Shown: piece by piece, positions 11,545 through 22,999 of the stretch
How the letters are laid out: each line of letters starts with the position of its first letter
Position numbering within the stretch: the first letter of the stretch is position 1
Assembly: GCA_928212115.1 (NCBI GenBank)
Contig: CAKMRJ010004445.1
Span: forward strand, 80,958,969-81,022,968
Direction of reading: 5' to 3'
Length of the DNA: 64,000 bases
Source of the DNA: Lactuca virosa
Taxonomy: Eukaryota; Streptophyta; Magnoliopsida; Asterales; Asteraceae
Translations under genes and position numbers: made by a program
Notes under the pieces: model-generated
What the model was told of the DNA's origin: nothing
What the model saw: only the letters and a program-made list of their open reading frames with translations
Databases searched by the model: none

Positions 11545-12330
11545 TAAACAAACAATCGGTGTGTGTATCTGCCCTAAGCCCACAACCAAACAAGGAACAG
11601 GAAATGAGGCGGAAGACATACATCCCATTGTTGTTAGATCATCGTTGTATATAACCCTGAGTATTCACTCGGTACTCACGGAGTTAACTGTAATAGTTCC
11701 TTGTATTTGAATGAAAAGATCCTTTAAGAAAACCCTTATTTCTTATAATAAAATGATAACCACAGTAGTTTCTTCTATAATCACTTAGTTTATACTAGTT
11801 ATATATAATCTAATATCGAATAGATAGTTGATTGTGTGAATCTGCCCTAAGCCCACACCAAACAAGGAACGGAAATGAGGGAAAAGCACACATCCAACTA
11901 CCTATCGGATATTAATTATATATAACCCGGTGTATAAACTAAAGTGTTATAGAATTAAATCTAAGGTCCTTTAAGTTAGGTTGGTTTAATAAAATGGATT
12001 AAACCCTTTACTGGTAAATTTCTAGTTTTGTATATCAAAAGTTCTTGCTTAAAAAGTATGTTTGTATACTAGAAAACGGTGCATTGAATTAGTGTCCTAT
12101 GACCTGGCCCATCATACTTGTACCCCTTATGATTTCTTGGTGTATACGGAGACATATATATATATATTAATATATTCTATATATATATATCTATATTATA
12201 TATTATATAATATATCTATATATATCTAAGATCGGATAGATAGTAGACTGGGTGTATTGCTCTAAGCCCACAACCAAACAAGGAAAAGGAAATGGAGTGG
12301 AAGCACACATCCTACTATCTGTCGGATCCG
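11545..12330. repeat. Three dispersed copies of a CTGCCCTAAGCCCACA module
   Basis: Copies near 11556-11630, 11826-11910 and 12240-12325 share CCCTAAGCCCACAACCAAAC, then AAGGAA and GGAAATGAGG, and CACACATCC. They are spaced 270-415 bp. More diverged copies sit at 7.74 and 8.41 kb. Confidence 0.75.
12150..12230. repeat. (TA)n-rich microsatellite
   Basis: Almost pure TATA/ATAT sequence with a few interruptions, inside the gypsy LTR. Confidence 0.85.
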
Positions 12331-12440
12331 TTAATATATACCCTGAATGCATACACTAAGGAATCATAAAGTTAGCATTATAGCCCCCCTTCTACTGAAT
12401 GTACTAGACTGGACTGTTCTGAGTGTTGATTGTAAATAAT

Positions 12441-12549
12441 GTATATTTTCCCTAGTTTGTAACTATCTTGACTCGAAAATAGTTCTGAGTTTGAGTTTGT
12501 ATATTTTCCCTAGTTTGTAACTATCTTGACTCGAAAATAGTTTGAGTTT
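12441..12549. repeat. 58 bp tandem duplication
   Basis: GTATATTTTCCCTAGTTTGT starts at 12441 and again at 12499. The copies are nearly identical apart from a short indel near GTTCTGAG, so the duplication looks recent. Confidence 0.9.
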
Positions 12550-13680
12550 GACTTTCAGTGGTACTGTCACTTTATGAAAGTAATGGGAAAATAACGAGTA
12601 TTGTAGTATTATACTATAGTGACTACTGTTGTACTAACTACCTTAACCCAATTCTTAATTTAGGTATCATGTGATATAATTGTAACCATACTTGATCGAC
12701 CTTAGTAAAACACGACGCTCGAAGACGTCGAGATGGTATGACATTCATCACCCAAAGACCTGCAGGTCCCACTGTAGCTAGCAGCAAGGTGTAGGACGGT
12801 CAGTCCAGTACAGATCTATACCGAATTCACGCTCTTCTTCAGAAGACTCTGGTTACAAGTCGAGCCATGACAGAGTTGCCATGCCCCGAAGTAGTGCCTC
12901 ACATTTAAGTTATAGTGTGTATGTATTCCTTGTACTAGGTGTAGTGTATGTTCTCTCCTGATCCTCATCATAGTGGGTTCTTTAGTATAGAGTTTAGTGT
13001 GTATGAATAGTGTGCATTAGTGTATGTTCTCTCTTTCTAGTGTGTAGTATGTTCAGTTATATAGTGTAGTGTATGTATTGTCTATAGTTGCATTGACTCA
13101 GGTATGAACTGACTCTTTGTATGCTCCATAGTATTAGAGATAGTGAGTAGTATACTCCTAAACTATACTTATTATAGTTTACTAGCAATGTTCTACTTGG
13201 ACTTTTACTGAAAAAGACTCATTTATCTACTAAGTTATGTTTGTACTTTAAAAACGGAGTTTTGTATAACTATAAAGTAACATAACTTTAAAAGAGTTTT
13301 TGAAATGTTTTGACAACTCATAAATGACATAAGTAACATTTTGAAAGATGTTTAAAACAACATTTACACATTTATCATTGTGTTCAACTTGTATCCCCCC
13401 CCCCCCTTAAAACAGTTAAAACAGTTGAAAGATTCATTACGGGGTATGAACTCACCTGATGCGGGTGATTCAAACGATTACGCGCGTAAGGATGAGAAGT
13501 TCCACGAATGAAGTCCTGAGACTTAACGAGTCCTAAATGACATAAAATGGTATATATTGACATAAATATAGTGTTTAGAAGCAACCAAATGCAAGAAAAC
13601 ACCTCACGGGACTAGGAAACACCTTGGCCAAGTGTTGGAATCACATGTGATTCAAACTAACGGAGTATGCAGCCACTTAA

Positions 13681-14405
13681 GGGAGTGTGCGGCCATGGGT
13701 ATGCGGCCAGGGGAGTGTGCGGCCGCACACTCATGGTAAAGTGTGCTCAAAACGTTTTCCAAACGTTTTCCAAAGGGGTATGCGGTCACATGAGTGTGTG
13801 CGGCCGCACACTCCTTGATCAACATGTTTTGGACATTTTCTAAGGCTCTTATCTAGTAGGTAACAAGCTTGGGGAGTGGTATTTACAGTATACAAGCCTT
13901 TAGGGGTGTTTTGGTGGTGTTTTTGAGGGTGTTTGAAGGGTGTACGGCCACATGAGTGTGTGCGGCCGCACACACCATAAGGTCACGAGTTCTGGGCATT
14001 TCTAAGGACTTAAACAAGTGTTCTTAACAAGTTTCAAACATTGGGAAGAAGTACTTACGATCCGGACGCTCGGGAAGGCTCAAAATCGCCAAGAACAAGT
14101 GCGTGTTCTTGGTGTTCTTGGTGAAATGGATGATGATTTGAAGATCTAACCAAAACATGATTTTAAATGGATGAAATCAAAGGTTGTAACTAGTTTATGA
14201 AGATTAGCAATAAACCAAAGGAAGAACAGTTAGATTCTTGAAGATATAGGTTGAAAATCGGGTGGTAGTTGAGAGCAAAATCGAGTTCTAAGCTTGGGAG
14301 GGTGAAAAATGATTAAAGGAAGCTGAGTTCTACACTTATACCCATGAGTGTGCTGCCAAGAGAGGGGTGTGCGGCCGCACACCCATGTGTGCGGCCGTAC
14401 ACTGC
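13681..14405. repeat. Cluster of GTGTGCGGCCGCACAC palindromes
   Basis: Perfect or near-perfect palindromes centred on GCGGCCGC occur near 13716-13731, 13797-13811, 13960-13974, 14370-14384 and 14390-14403. Each is preceded or followed within about 14-20 bp by a half-like TGCGGYCA or ACGGCCA. They lie within the minus-strand gypsy LTR. Confidence 0.8.
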
Positions 14406-14687
14406 TTGTGTTGGAGTGTAAGGCCCGATTTTGATGCTAAAAGCGTACGCGATCCTTTTCTATGTTCAATGCTTGAATGTACTAACCTTTGGACCTTTAA
14501 ATGGACTCTAAACAAGGCTAAATGATAGCAAAAATGAATTTGACACTCAGCTGAGCTGACTGGCTGAGCTTTACCAAGCAAAAATTTTAAAAATTTTCGG
14601 GTTGTCACACGGACATACAAAACGTTAGTAGTACATTGCTATTTCTTTCTTTATGTGTGAATCAAACATCAAATACGAGTATAATAT

Positions 14688-16863
14688 TGTGACATCTCGG
14701 AATTTAGGTCTAAAATTATAGACAATCAATTCATAGTGAATCTCTTTGTAATTTGACTTACTAAGTTTTAGTGCATCTTTTGAAAAATAAATACTGTCAA
14801 TACAACTATTATGAGATATGAAATGGTATCTTACTTCCATTTGTGGAAAATCTCAAACGAAGCAACAAACACGAACTGCAACCCTAGTTATTACGTCTGG
14901 AAAACTGAAAATCCGTATTAAGCAGTTGTTTGAGAAGAAATCATTCTAGTCTAATAGTACATGTTCCCCTATTTTAAAAAATATAGAAAACATCCAAAAC
15001 AGAGTTCGTTTGCAAAATATTCGGCTGTTATAAGAAAACAAACCAGTAAACACTAATTTTCTTTAAACTGCTAAAACTGAATCAATCTGTTGAGGCACTT
15101 GCACATCTCAGATTGAAATTCCAAGAGCATTTTTGGACTCAAGCTATGGTCTAATATTTAATTTCATTTTCGAAATATTTTTAGCAAAAATATTTGCAAA
15201 TGTCGAAAAATCAGACGTTTCGAGTCTTTTAGACGCTAAACTTTAAACACGATTTCCCGGAGTTCTACAATTTGAAAAATTAATTCGTTCGGGTTTTTGT
15301 AATCGGCTCTATCATACGAAACTTTTGAAAAAAAATATTAGATGTCAGGATTTCGATACACCAAACTAGGGTTGTTTTATGACTCTTTGCTAAACATCAT
15401 ATCACCATGGCCCACCCCCTTGCTTGCTTGCATGAATGATTTGCCATTTCTTTCCTTCCCTTCTCTTCCCGGAGTGAATCTCTTCTACCTTCATCCCTCT
15501 CTTAGCTACACTCTTGATCAAAGAAGTACAATAATGGTTCTCTTAGACTGTGTGACTAGATATGAGAGTATGTCTTCATGGATTTATGAGGGTATTCCTA
15601 AACTATAAATAGAGGGTCTTCGTTCTTCAATTCCTGACAAACTCATCAATAAGACCTTTCAAAAATTCCCTCTTTTGCACTCTCTCTTTGTCTCAGTATA
15701 GAAGCACCATCAAACTACCACATCACCACTGATAACTGCCACCAACAACCCTCTTTTTGTTGTTTCAACCAACCAACAGCCTCCACCTCTCGCCTCCGAC
15801 CTGCTGCCACCTCTTCCCCCTCCCCTCTTTTTGTTCTCGTCAGTAGAAAACGCTACAGCAAGAGGCTTCCATCGCTTCGCCACTCCACTTCTGCCGTTGA
15901 AATTCCATCACCACAACCTTCTGCATTGCTGCCACTATATGTCTCGATCACCGCCACCGTTTTTCTATTGCTCAGTTTGTACGTAATCAGACAGGACCAA
16001 AGACCATTTTTTTTTTATCCTGCATGAAATCGTAAGTAGGAGAAGGAGGAATCAAATCCACAAAACTTCAATTTAAATTAAATCATTTTATCCACCAATT
16101 GTAATTTTTAACAAAGTATGTCCCATCCCCACAATTTCCTTCTTTTAAACCATTTCAGCCTCTCCCATGGTTTATTTTAACCAAATCATTCCCATTCAAA
16201 TATTTTAACAAATCAGCCCTATAGTTTAGATAAATTACCAAATAGCCCCACATTTGTTAAATAATACCAAAATTTTCCCTTTGGTTAACTAGGTATCAAA
16301 ATAAAAGTGTGTCATAAATCTTATGCCCCAAAAATGTTTATCACCTTTGTAGTACTTAAAAAGTCTAACCATTACCATGCATGTATATTTATATGTTTAA
16401 ATACATAAAGTTTATTCATGTGTTTATGATCATTACTTTAATACGTACATCTTTATAAAAAGCAAGTACATTACACTTTTATGTAAGAACCAAACATACT
16501 CGTCTTTTATAAAGTTCATACAATTCATTATGCCTAGTAAGTTATCTATTTATATGTTAGGGTTGAGAGCTATTCACATACCCTAGTTTAGGTATTTATA
16601 GCAAGACACTATTCATTAGTTAAGTTTAAACACTTAGTATACCCACACTACTATAACCATTAATCCTTAGAGCGAGATACGTATGTATAGATCTATACGG
16701 GGTTGACATACCCACCTGCATTTGCTAGATACAACCTCGACCGATCAATCAAAGTGGGTGATAAGTCTCTGCTATCGTTACTATGAAGTACAATGAAGCA
16801 TTGTAGGGGGCGTACATTCAGTCACATAGCTCGGTTATAGGACTGACCATAAACATTAACTAG

Positions 16864-16901
<38 letters not shown>

Positions 16902-17384
16902 TACAAACCATGGGTTTAGTTTCTCAAAACAGTTTTTAAGTATGGATTCACTTATACAATGACATATTTTGGTTTCAAAGTATATTCAAAGTCTCTTTAC
17001 AAATATACTTTTAAGTATGATTGTACTTACAAATTCTTTTTAGACTTTTTAAAAGTATCACTGCTGTTAGCTGGAAAACCTGTAACTCTCACCAACCTTG
17101 TGTTGAACCTCAAACAACATATATTATCAGGGAATCAGTAATCAATCAATGTAGAAGATGGATAGTCATGGATTTCATGCAATCTAGTTTTCTAGTTTTT
17201 GTTATGTCAACCTACCTGTTTAAGAGAATGCATGTACTATACTATTATCTGTGAGAACCATGTATTCAACCATCAAGATGGAATACAAATGCTATTTTGT
17301 TATTGTTGTACTTGTGCTTTATATTTAGTTTACCTTTGATCCAAGAACTAAGTCGCTTCCGCCGCCTCGGCCGAGAGTGTGACA
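14688..17384 (+). repeat. 5' LTR of the chromovirus (2.7 kb)
   Basis: Starts TGTGACATCTCGG and ends GAGTGTGACA just before the PBS. The first 250 bp match the 3' LTR start at 34350. It contains a (CT)n microsatellite at 16866-16898. The 88-codon frame at 15342 and the small frames near 17 kb look like chance frames in LTR sequence. Confidence 0.8.
16866..16898. repeat. (CT)n microsatellite
   Basis: About 16 uninterrupted CT units inside the chromovirus 5' LTR. Confidence 0.95.
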
Positions 17385-17387
17385 GAT

Positions 17388-17400
17388 TGGTATCAGAGCT
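17388..17400 (+). other. Primer binding site (iMet type), chromovirus
   Basis: TGGTATCAGAGCT lies 3 nt after the LTR end. Confidence 0.9.
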
Positions 17401-18044
17401 AAATTGGCGGAAAAGAACTCGTATACTCGATAGCAGAATACAAATATAGAAACATGCTCCTAATAAAAGTATTGTTATTAATTATTCTACTTCTTGACTA
17501 CTTACAGGATATGTGGTAACAGGTTTGAAGGGTCACTTGGGTTGCTGGATTTAAGAACAACGATATGCTAAAATGATCATGCCCTCTGGTGTTTCTTGTT
17601 TGGCACTTAACCTTAGTTGGTAGTCTTTGAGTACAAAACAAAAAATAATAATAGTACTACAAACCTCACTAACAATTATATATAAGAGTTACATATATAG
17701 TCTAACCCAGGATGAGAACACTTAATAAAATTCTAACATACCTTCAACTAAAACTACCAATTCAACCCTTTAGGTCAAAGGCCTCGACTAAGGTTAGTAC
17801 CGTACATAATCCGTACCATAAATAAATATGGAACGCGCACCTATGTTATTCATGGTCGGGCCAGTTTACAACCAACCTTGAGTAAGGAGTTTGACAGACT
17901 ACAATGGTTGAAAGCTTTAGAGACTGAAGCATGTTCTGAAGATTCACTGTAGATATCTAGTACCTTAGGGTCCTTATATTAACCTTAAACAGTTTCAAAA
18001 AACTTATATATTTAAAAACTTACTAACACACTTAAAACCTTTTT
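17401..18044 (+). other. Leader of the chromovirus
   Basis: AT-rich, no gene seen. It ends directly before the acidic pre-gag ORF. Confidence 0.6.
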
Positions 18045-18963
18045 ATGAAGATGGCTGATTTATCCGATATCCATCCAGCTTGGATAGATATTGCAGACCC
18101 CGATGAGCTTCACGAGGTCCCGATACAGTTAACACGGGACCCATACTTCCCTGAGGGCGTTCCACTAGCACCAGATGACCTCTTCGAGGAGGAGGATCCT
18201 TCCAAGGATGATGGGGATGATGATCCACAGGAAGTTATAGAGTCTGTTGACAAGGGAATTCTATAGGATGCCCAAGAGATGGACAATGACGGTCCATATG
18301 AGGATGTGGAGGGGCTTACTGACGTGGAACCTGCCCCTCCTACTCTACCACCCTCACCACCCAGACCTCATTATCATCCATTCCACTGTCATGTAAAGGG
18401 TTTGTTTCTAATGAGGAGCCCGAGGATGCGCATTCATCCAGTGTACCACATGGACCCTTCTAGTCATGTTTCCCAACCTACTTGAGGTCAGATAAGCAAA
18501 CAGACCTTGCCATACGAGCCAGCTTGGCTCACTGATGTGAGGAGGGTTACTGATGGTCCCCTATTATTTGATATAAGCGAGTCTTCTCAGGATTCATCAC
18601 ATGTACCACTCAGGGATGATCCTAAGAACGACCCAATCCCACGCCTGATGACTCAGGGCGAATGGCTATCTGAAAAAGTCTAGTCCTAGGAGGAGTTCTG
18701 TAGAGCTTCAAGAACTACTTCCAGGACACTTGAGTAGAGAGTCCAAAGACTCAAGGAGAATGAGAAGGATGAGACTGTAGCTATCCAGATCCTCTACTTT
18801 GGGTGCTTATTTTAGAGCTCTGACATACCGGACCCAGATTATTGAGAGTCGGTTGGATGCAGACGAGCACCGAGCGGTCATAGCTAAACAAAGGTAATGC
18901 CAAATTTAGGAGCAGTTCGATCAGCTGGTATGCTACTTGATTACACGATATGGGTGGTAGATG
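18045..18963 (+). pseudogene. Acidic ORF upstream of gag (unknown function)
   Basis: Starts MKMADLSDIHPAWIDI. The first 73 codons are very acidic (FEEEDPSKDDGDDDPQEV). After the stop at 18264-18266 coding-like sequence continues with a proline-rich part (PAPPTLPPSPPRP), more acidic and serine-rich sequence, and a charged stretch near 18740. Several stops and shifts interrupt it. I do not recognise a domain. Its position between PBS and gag is like the extra ORF1 known upstream of gag in Ogre-type Tat elements, but this element's chromovirus features argue against that lineage. Confidence 0.5.
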
Positions 18964-19520
18964 TTTCATCTAGGGTGGCATGTTCCTTAGGATAGGGTTA
19001 GAACTTTTGAGGAATAGCTTTTGTATTTCAATTGTTAATCACTGCTTGTTTAGCAAATGTCCTTTGGAAAGATTTTCCATTTCTAACCTTATACGGTTGG
19101 TACCATTTTAACCTGAAACAAGTAGTTCTAATATATGAAAAATATTTTCAGTATTTGTTAACTTTTGGAACTTGTTATCTATATTGCTTGATTACATTGG
19201 TTAAAACTCTCATTCTATAATTTGGAAATTCGTAAAATTTCGGGATCAAATTTCACAAACACACAACTCTTATATACTTGTTTATGATTCATAGTGCAAA
19301 AAAAGCTAACATGTCCGTCTAATAATATTAGGAAGATGGACCCATGAAAAGGTCCACAAGTTCGTACACCACTAACTCGCCGATTCACACGAAAAAGAAC
19401 AACAATAGGAACCCAAACATCATGAGAAACTCCGAATTCTGGAGCAACTCCAGTTGGAAACACTAAAAATCCACCAGTTATTAATGTCTGAACCCCACCA
19501 TTTGAAATGGATCCCAATTA
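18964..19520 (+). other. Spacer between pre-gag ORF and gag
   Basis: AT-rich, UTR-like, with no credible gene until the gag sequence becomes readable near 19.5 kb. Confidence 0.5.
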
Positions 19521-20277
19521 ATGCAAACCCTACTTTCACAAGGGATTGCGACAGCCATAGCTACATATGATGTTGCTCAGAACGAAAATACTGGGAACAG
19601 TAGAAATGGTGGTGGCAATCCACTCATTAACCAAAACAACTATAAACCTTGTTCATACAAGGATTTCATGGGTTGCAAACCTCGATCCTTCTTCAGCACG
19701 GAAGGAGCTATCGGTCTATACCGATGGATAGAGAAAATGGAGTCAGTCTTTTACATCAGTTCTTGCCTCAATGACTGCTGAGTCACGTATGCTACCTGCA
19801 CACTAATGGATTCTACCCTGACTTGTTCGACTAATCATGAAAAGTCCATAGGAGTTAATGAAGCTTATGTCATGGGCTGGGAACCCCTAAGACAGATGAT
19901 AATCAGGGAGTACTGCTCATGACAGGAAGTCCAGGCTCTGGATCAGGAGCTTTGGAATTTTACTATGAAAGGATTAGAGGTGGATGCCTACACCTATCGA
20001 TTTAACAACCTTGCAAACCTCTGCCCAAGAATGGTGACCCCAGAAGATAAAAAGACGAAAAAGTACATCTTGGGATTGGCTTCACTAGTTCAAGGCCTGG
20101 TTACTACATCCAAATCCCCCAGTTTTGATAGTACTAATCAATTGGCCTATCAATTGATTGAGCAATGTATTCGTTGAGGTACCATGACCCCACAAACAGA
20201 AAAGAACCAAGTAGGGAGTACGAAAAGAAAGTTACATGGGAATTGAAAAGGGAACTTCAAGCATCCCAAACCCAATA
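19521..20277 (+). pseudogene. gag: gypsy gag, N-terminal part (chromovirus)
   Basis: Readable as QTLLSQGIATAIATYDVA, then YKDFMGCKPRSFFSTEGA and RWIEKMESVF, matching the gypsy gag pattern also seen in the minus-strand element at 9.6 kb. After stops near 19781 the frame resumes at 19965 with LCPRMVTPEDKKTKKYILGL. It is cut by the solo LTR at 20278. The downstream nucleocapsid part is at 22280-22550. Confidence 0.8.
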
Positions 20278-20336
20278 TATGACACCCGGTTCCTGGTGTG
20301 TATTTTAATTAAAGAAAACTCATGTTTTACTATGGG

Positions 20337-21464
20337 ACTCGGCGAGTGGGAGGCCCAACTCGTCGAGTGGACTCGACTTTGGATTAAACGGGTTAGTGAC
20401 CTACTCTGCGAGTCGGAAGACTAACTCAACGAGTATGAGCTGTCTGGATGAAACCCTAATATTTAGGGTTTGCACCGTATTTAAACAACTTAACTCGTCC
20501 CAAACCAGCCTCCATCGTCCCTCTCACTTCCTGGAAACCTAGACTCGAACCCCCCAAGCCCCTTTTGTGTGATTTTGAGCTTTTTTGGTGATTTTGTGTG
20601 CATTTGAAGTGGGAAAAGAAAGATGAAGATATGGAGATTAAGTGGAAGCTAGTAGATCCAGAGGTTTTGCTTCATTCTCAGTTCATTCAAGGTAAAAAGC
20701 TTGAACCTTGACCATCTATCTCCTAGATCTTGTTTTAGGGCCATTTTCTACCGCCTTTTCGAGTTTATGAAGTTATAACCGGATTTTGTGGGAGTGGTGG
20801 AAGTTGCACTTCAGATCTGGAACCATTAAGGGTTCCCATGGCATAAAGGTGCCAACTTTATGGCCATAGGAGACCCATGCATCATTAAAACTCATTTTTA
20901 TGGCTTCTTGAGCCATAAACCCCATGCATGGACGCCAAGATTGGAACTTTACGTATAAAATGGACCTTAGGAGGTCAGATCTATGGTTTTGATGCATTAA
21001 GACCCATTATAATCGACTGTATAGTTTTGGACAAGGGTAGACTCGGCGAGTCGTTCATGGGACTCAGCGAGTCGGAATGCATTTTCCATCAAATCCCTTC
21101 TGATGATGGACCAGATGCTAAGATGGAAGGTCCCTGGGTTGTTGGGATCATTATGGGTCTGGTAGTTATAGAACTCGACGAGTACATGAGCCAACTCAGC
21201 GAGTTCAAGGCAATGTCCCAACCTCATGAAGACGGACCCGGCGGGTCCAGGGAGGACTAGGCGAGTCATAGACTAAACATCTTCATATGGATGAAGATGA
21301 ACTCGACAAGTTCAAGGACGAACTCGGCGAGTCGGTTGAAGATGGTCTGAAGTGCTGTTGAAGACGGACTCGTCGAGCTCTTGCACAACTCGACGAGTAA
21401 GGATGAGGTTGTAGCTTTTTGTAGACAAGGGGACTCGACGAGTTGGTAAGCCAACTCGACGAGT
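20337..21464. repeat. Paired ACTCGNCGAGT palindromes
   Basis: Seven clear pairs start at 20337/20358, 20403/20424, 21041/21062, 21173/21194, 21301/21322, 21368/21388 and 21433/21454, all 21 bp apart except one at 20. An eighth, diverged pair is at 21236/21256; its ACCCGGCGGGT keeps the palindrome with changes in both arms. Confidence 0.9.
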
Positions 21465-21820
21465 CTGGTCAACCAGATGTTGACTTTGACCGAGGGTTGA
21501 CTTTGACCAAAGATATTGACCTTGACTTTGACTTGGACTTGGGTTGACCCTGATAGGGGTTATGAGTATGAATGACAACTTAGAAAGGATGTTATCTAGG
21601 GATCGAGCAGTCAAGAAGAGTTGATTTCCGTATCGAGGACATTATAGACACTACACGACATTGAGGTGAGTTACCTTCCAGTAGAAGTGGGTCTAAGGCC
21701 ACAATTTCGGCCCAGTAGTAGGAGTTGTAGTTCGATGATTGTCTGTGTGATAATTATCTGGTATGCCACTAATTGTATGTTTTATGTGCTAGTATGCTAT
21801 GTTATTAAAATAACCCTGGA

Positions 21821-21960
21821 TACCGGTTGAAAGATACTGAATGAGAGGTTAGCTCTCGGTTACCAGTTGAAAGATACCGAAGGGGAGGTTAGTTCCCAGC
21901 TACCGGTTGAAAGATACCGAAGGGGAGGTTAATTCTTGGCTACCGGTTGAAAGATATCGA
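21821..21960. repeat. 40 bp tandem repeat in the solo LTR
   Basis: TACCRGTTGAAAGATA starts at 21821, 21861, 21901 and 21941, an exact 40 bp period with 3.5 copies. Confidence 0.95.
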
Positions 21961-22279
21961 GGAATAGGCATTGTTATGTGGTATGTGGCATGATGGGGGA
22001 AACTCACTAAGCTTTGTGCTTACGGTTTTCAGTTTTGGTTTCAGGTACCTCCTCTTCCAAAGGGAAAGAGCCGGCGGTGTAGCAGCGCATCACACACACA
22101 CATGATTCCGCTTTTGAGATTTTTGGGATTGTACTATGATATTATTACTACCGATGACATGGTTTTGAGACATATATTCGTGGTTTATGTGATTTCAGTA
22201 ATTTTTTTTCATCAAACTAAATTCCCAAGTAATAAAATTAAAAAAAAAAAATTTCGGTCTCGATTTTTGGGATGTTACA

Positions 22280-22550
22280 CAATCCAGAACCTGTGTCTAT
22301 CTATGATGTATCTACCAACACTCCCACCCCATCAAATCCCAACTCTGGAACTTTACCCCACTATACAGAGTGCAAATTCAACCATGTTGGAAATTGCTTG
22401 ATCTCCATCATCTACAATTTGAGGGGTCACACTTCTAAGTTTAGCAGAAAGGCCCCAAACAACACAACCCCAACCACTGTTGTAGGGGGAATTCAAGACT
22501 TCTTCAAATGCAACCAACTAGGGAATTTCAAGAAGGATTTCCTAAACTGA
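22280..22550 (+). pseudogene. gag: gypsy gag, nucleocapsid part (chromovirus)
   Basis: Continues the gag after the solo LTR. It is a diverged nucleocapsid: LPHYTECKFNHVGNC resembles the CX2CX3-4HX4C knuckle but has lost one Cys, and FKCNQLGNFKKDF near 22505 matches the second-knuckle position with its spacing eroded. Confidence 0.65.
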
Positions 22551-22999
22551 AGACTGAGCGTGGAAAGGGAAGAGCATTCGTGATCGGTGCTGGAGATGCT
22601 CGCCAAGAACCAACTGTGGTTACTTTTATGTTTCATATAAAAAATATTTACGATTCTGTATTATTTGATATTGGTGACGATAGAAGCTTTATTTCCCATA
22701 AGTTTAGAAGCATGATAAACTATATATCATGTAAACTTAATGAAGCTTACACGGTGTATGTAGAAAACGGTCAAACAAAATGCACCTTATAAATACTCAC
22801 CAATTGCCTTCTCACCCTGAATAAGCACGTCTTCCATGTCGACCAAATGTTGATGACCATTGGAAGTTTCAATGTGATCATAGGAATAGACTGGTTATCA
22901 CCACACCGAGCGGAAATCTTATTTTACAAAAAGGCCATTCGACTACCTTTACCCAACAACGAAGCCCTTGTGATATATGAAGATAAATTAGGAAGAACC
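22551..22999 (+). pseudogene. gypsy protease region (chromovirus)
   Basis: VLFDIGDDRSFIS near 22660 lies where chromoviruses have the D-S-G-A protease active site. The Asp is kept but Ser-Gly-Ala has become Ile-Gly-Asp. After the stop at 22789-22791, IIGIDWLSPHRAEI (about 22875-22920) is the standard protease/RT boundary motif. Confidence 0.75.

Larger units (their letters stand above)
8661..14609 (-). mobile_element. Ty3/gypsy element fragment on the minus strand (gag, PBS, 5' LTR)
   Basis: Read on the minus strand: LTR 14609-11073, PBS 11068-11056, a 1.2 kb leader, then a gag from 9853 to about 8661. No pol follows before the LTR-related fragment at 7563-8660, so the pol part is deleted or lies left of the window beyond the copia insertion. 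Confidence 0.8.
11073..14609 (-). repeat. 5' LTR (3.5 kb) of the minus-strand gypsy element
   Basis: On the minus strand it starts TGTGACAACCCG and ends GGTGTGACA next to the PBS. It is unusually rich in internal repeats: three diverged copies of a CTGCCCTAAGCCCACA module (near 11566, 11841 and 12258), AT-rich microsatellite DNA, a 58 bp tandem duplication and a cluster of GCGGCCGC palindromes. Small open frames inside it are not credible genes. Confidence 0.75.
20278..22279 (+). repeat. Solo gypsy LTR nested in the chromovirus gag
   Basis: Bounded by TATGACACCC (probably a decayed TGTGACACCC) and GGATGTTACA, with CAATA on the left and CAATC on the right as a likely 5 bp TSD with one change. 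Gag sequence resumes on its far side. It carries paired ACTCGNCGAGT palindromes, a 40 bp tandem repeat and AACTCACTAAGCTTTGTGCT, a segment also present in the LTR at 56580-58103. It shows no internal region, hence a solo LTR. Confidence 0.7.

Noticed and set aside
15342..15608. 88-codon plus frame
   Set aside because: Inside the chromovirus LTR, no domain, and no sign of selection.
20337..21464. CRISPR-like array
   Set aside because: The repeats are 11 bp palindromes with 9-10 bp gaps in a plant LTR. No CRISPR features apply.
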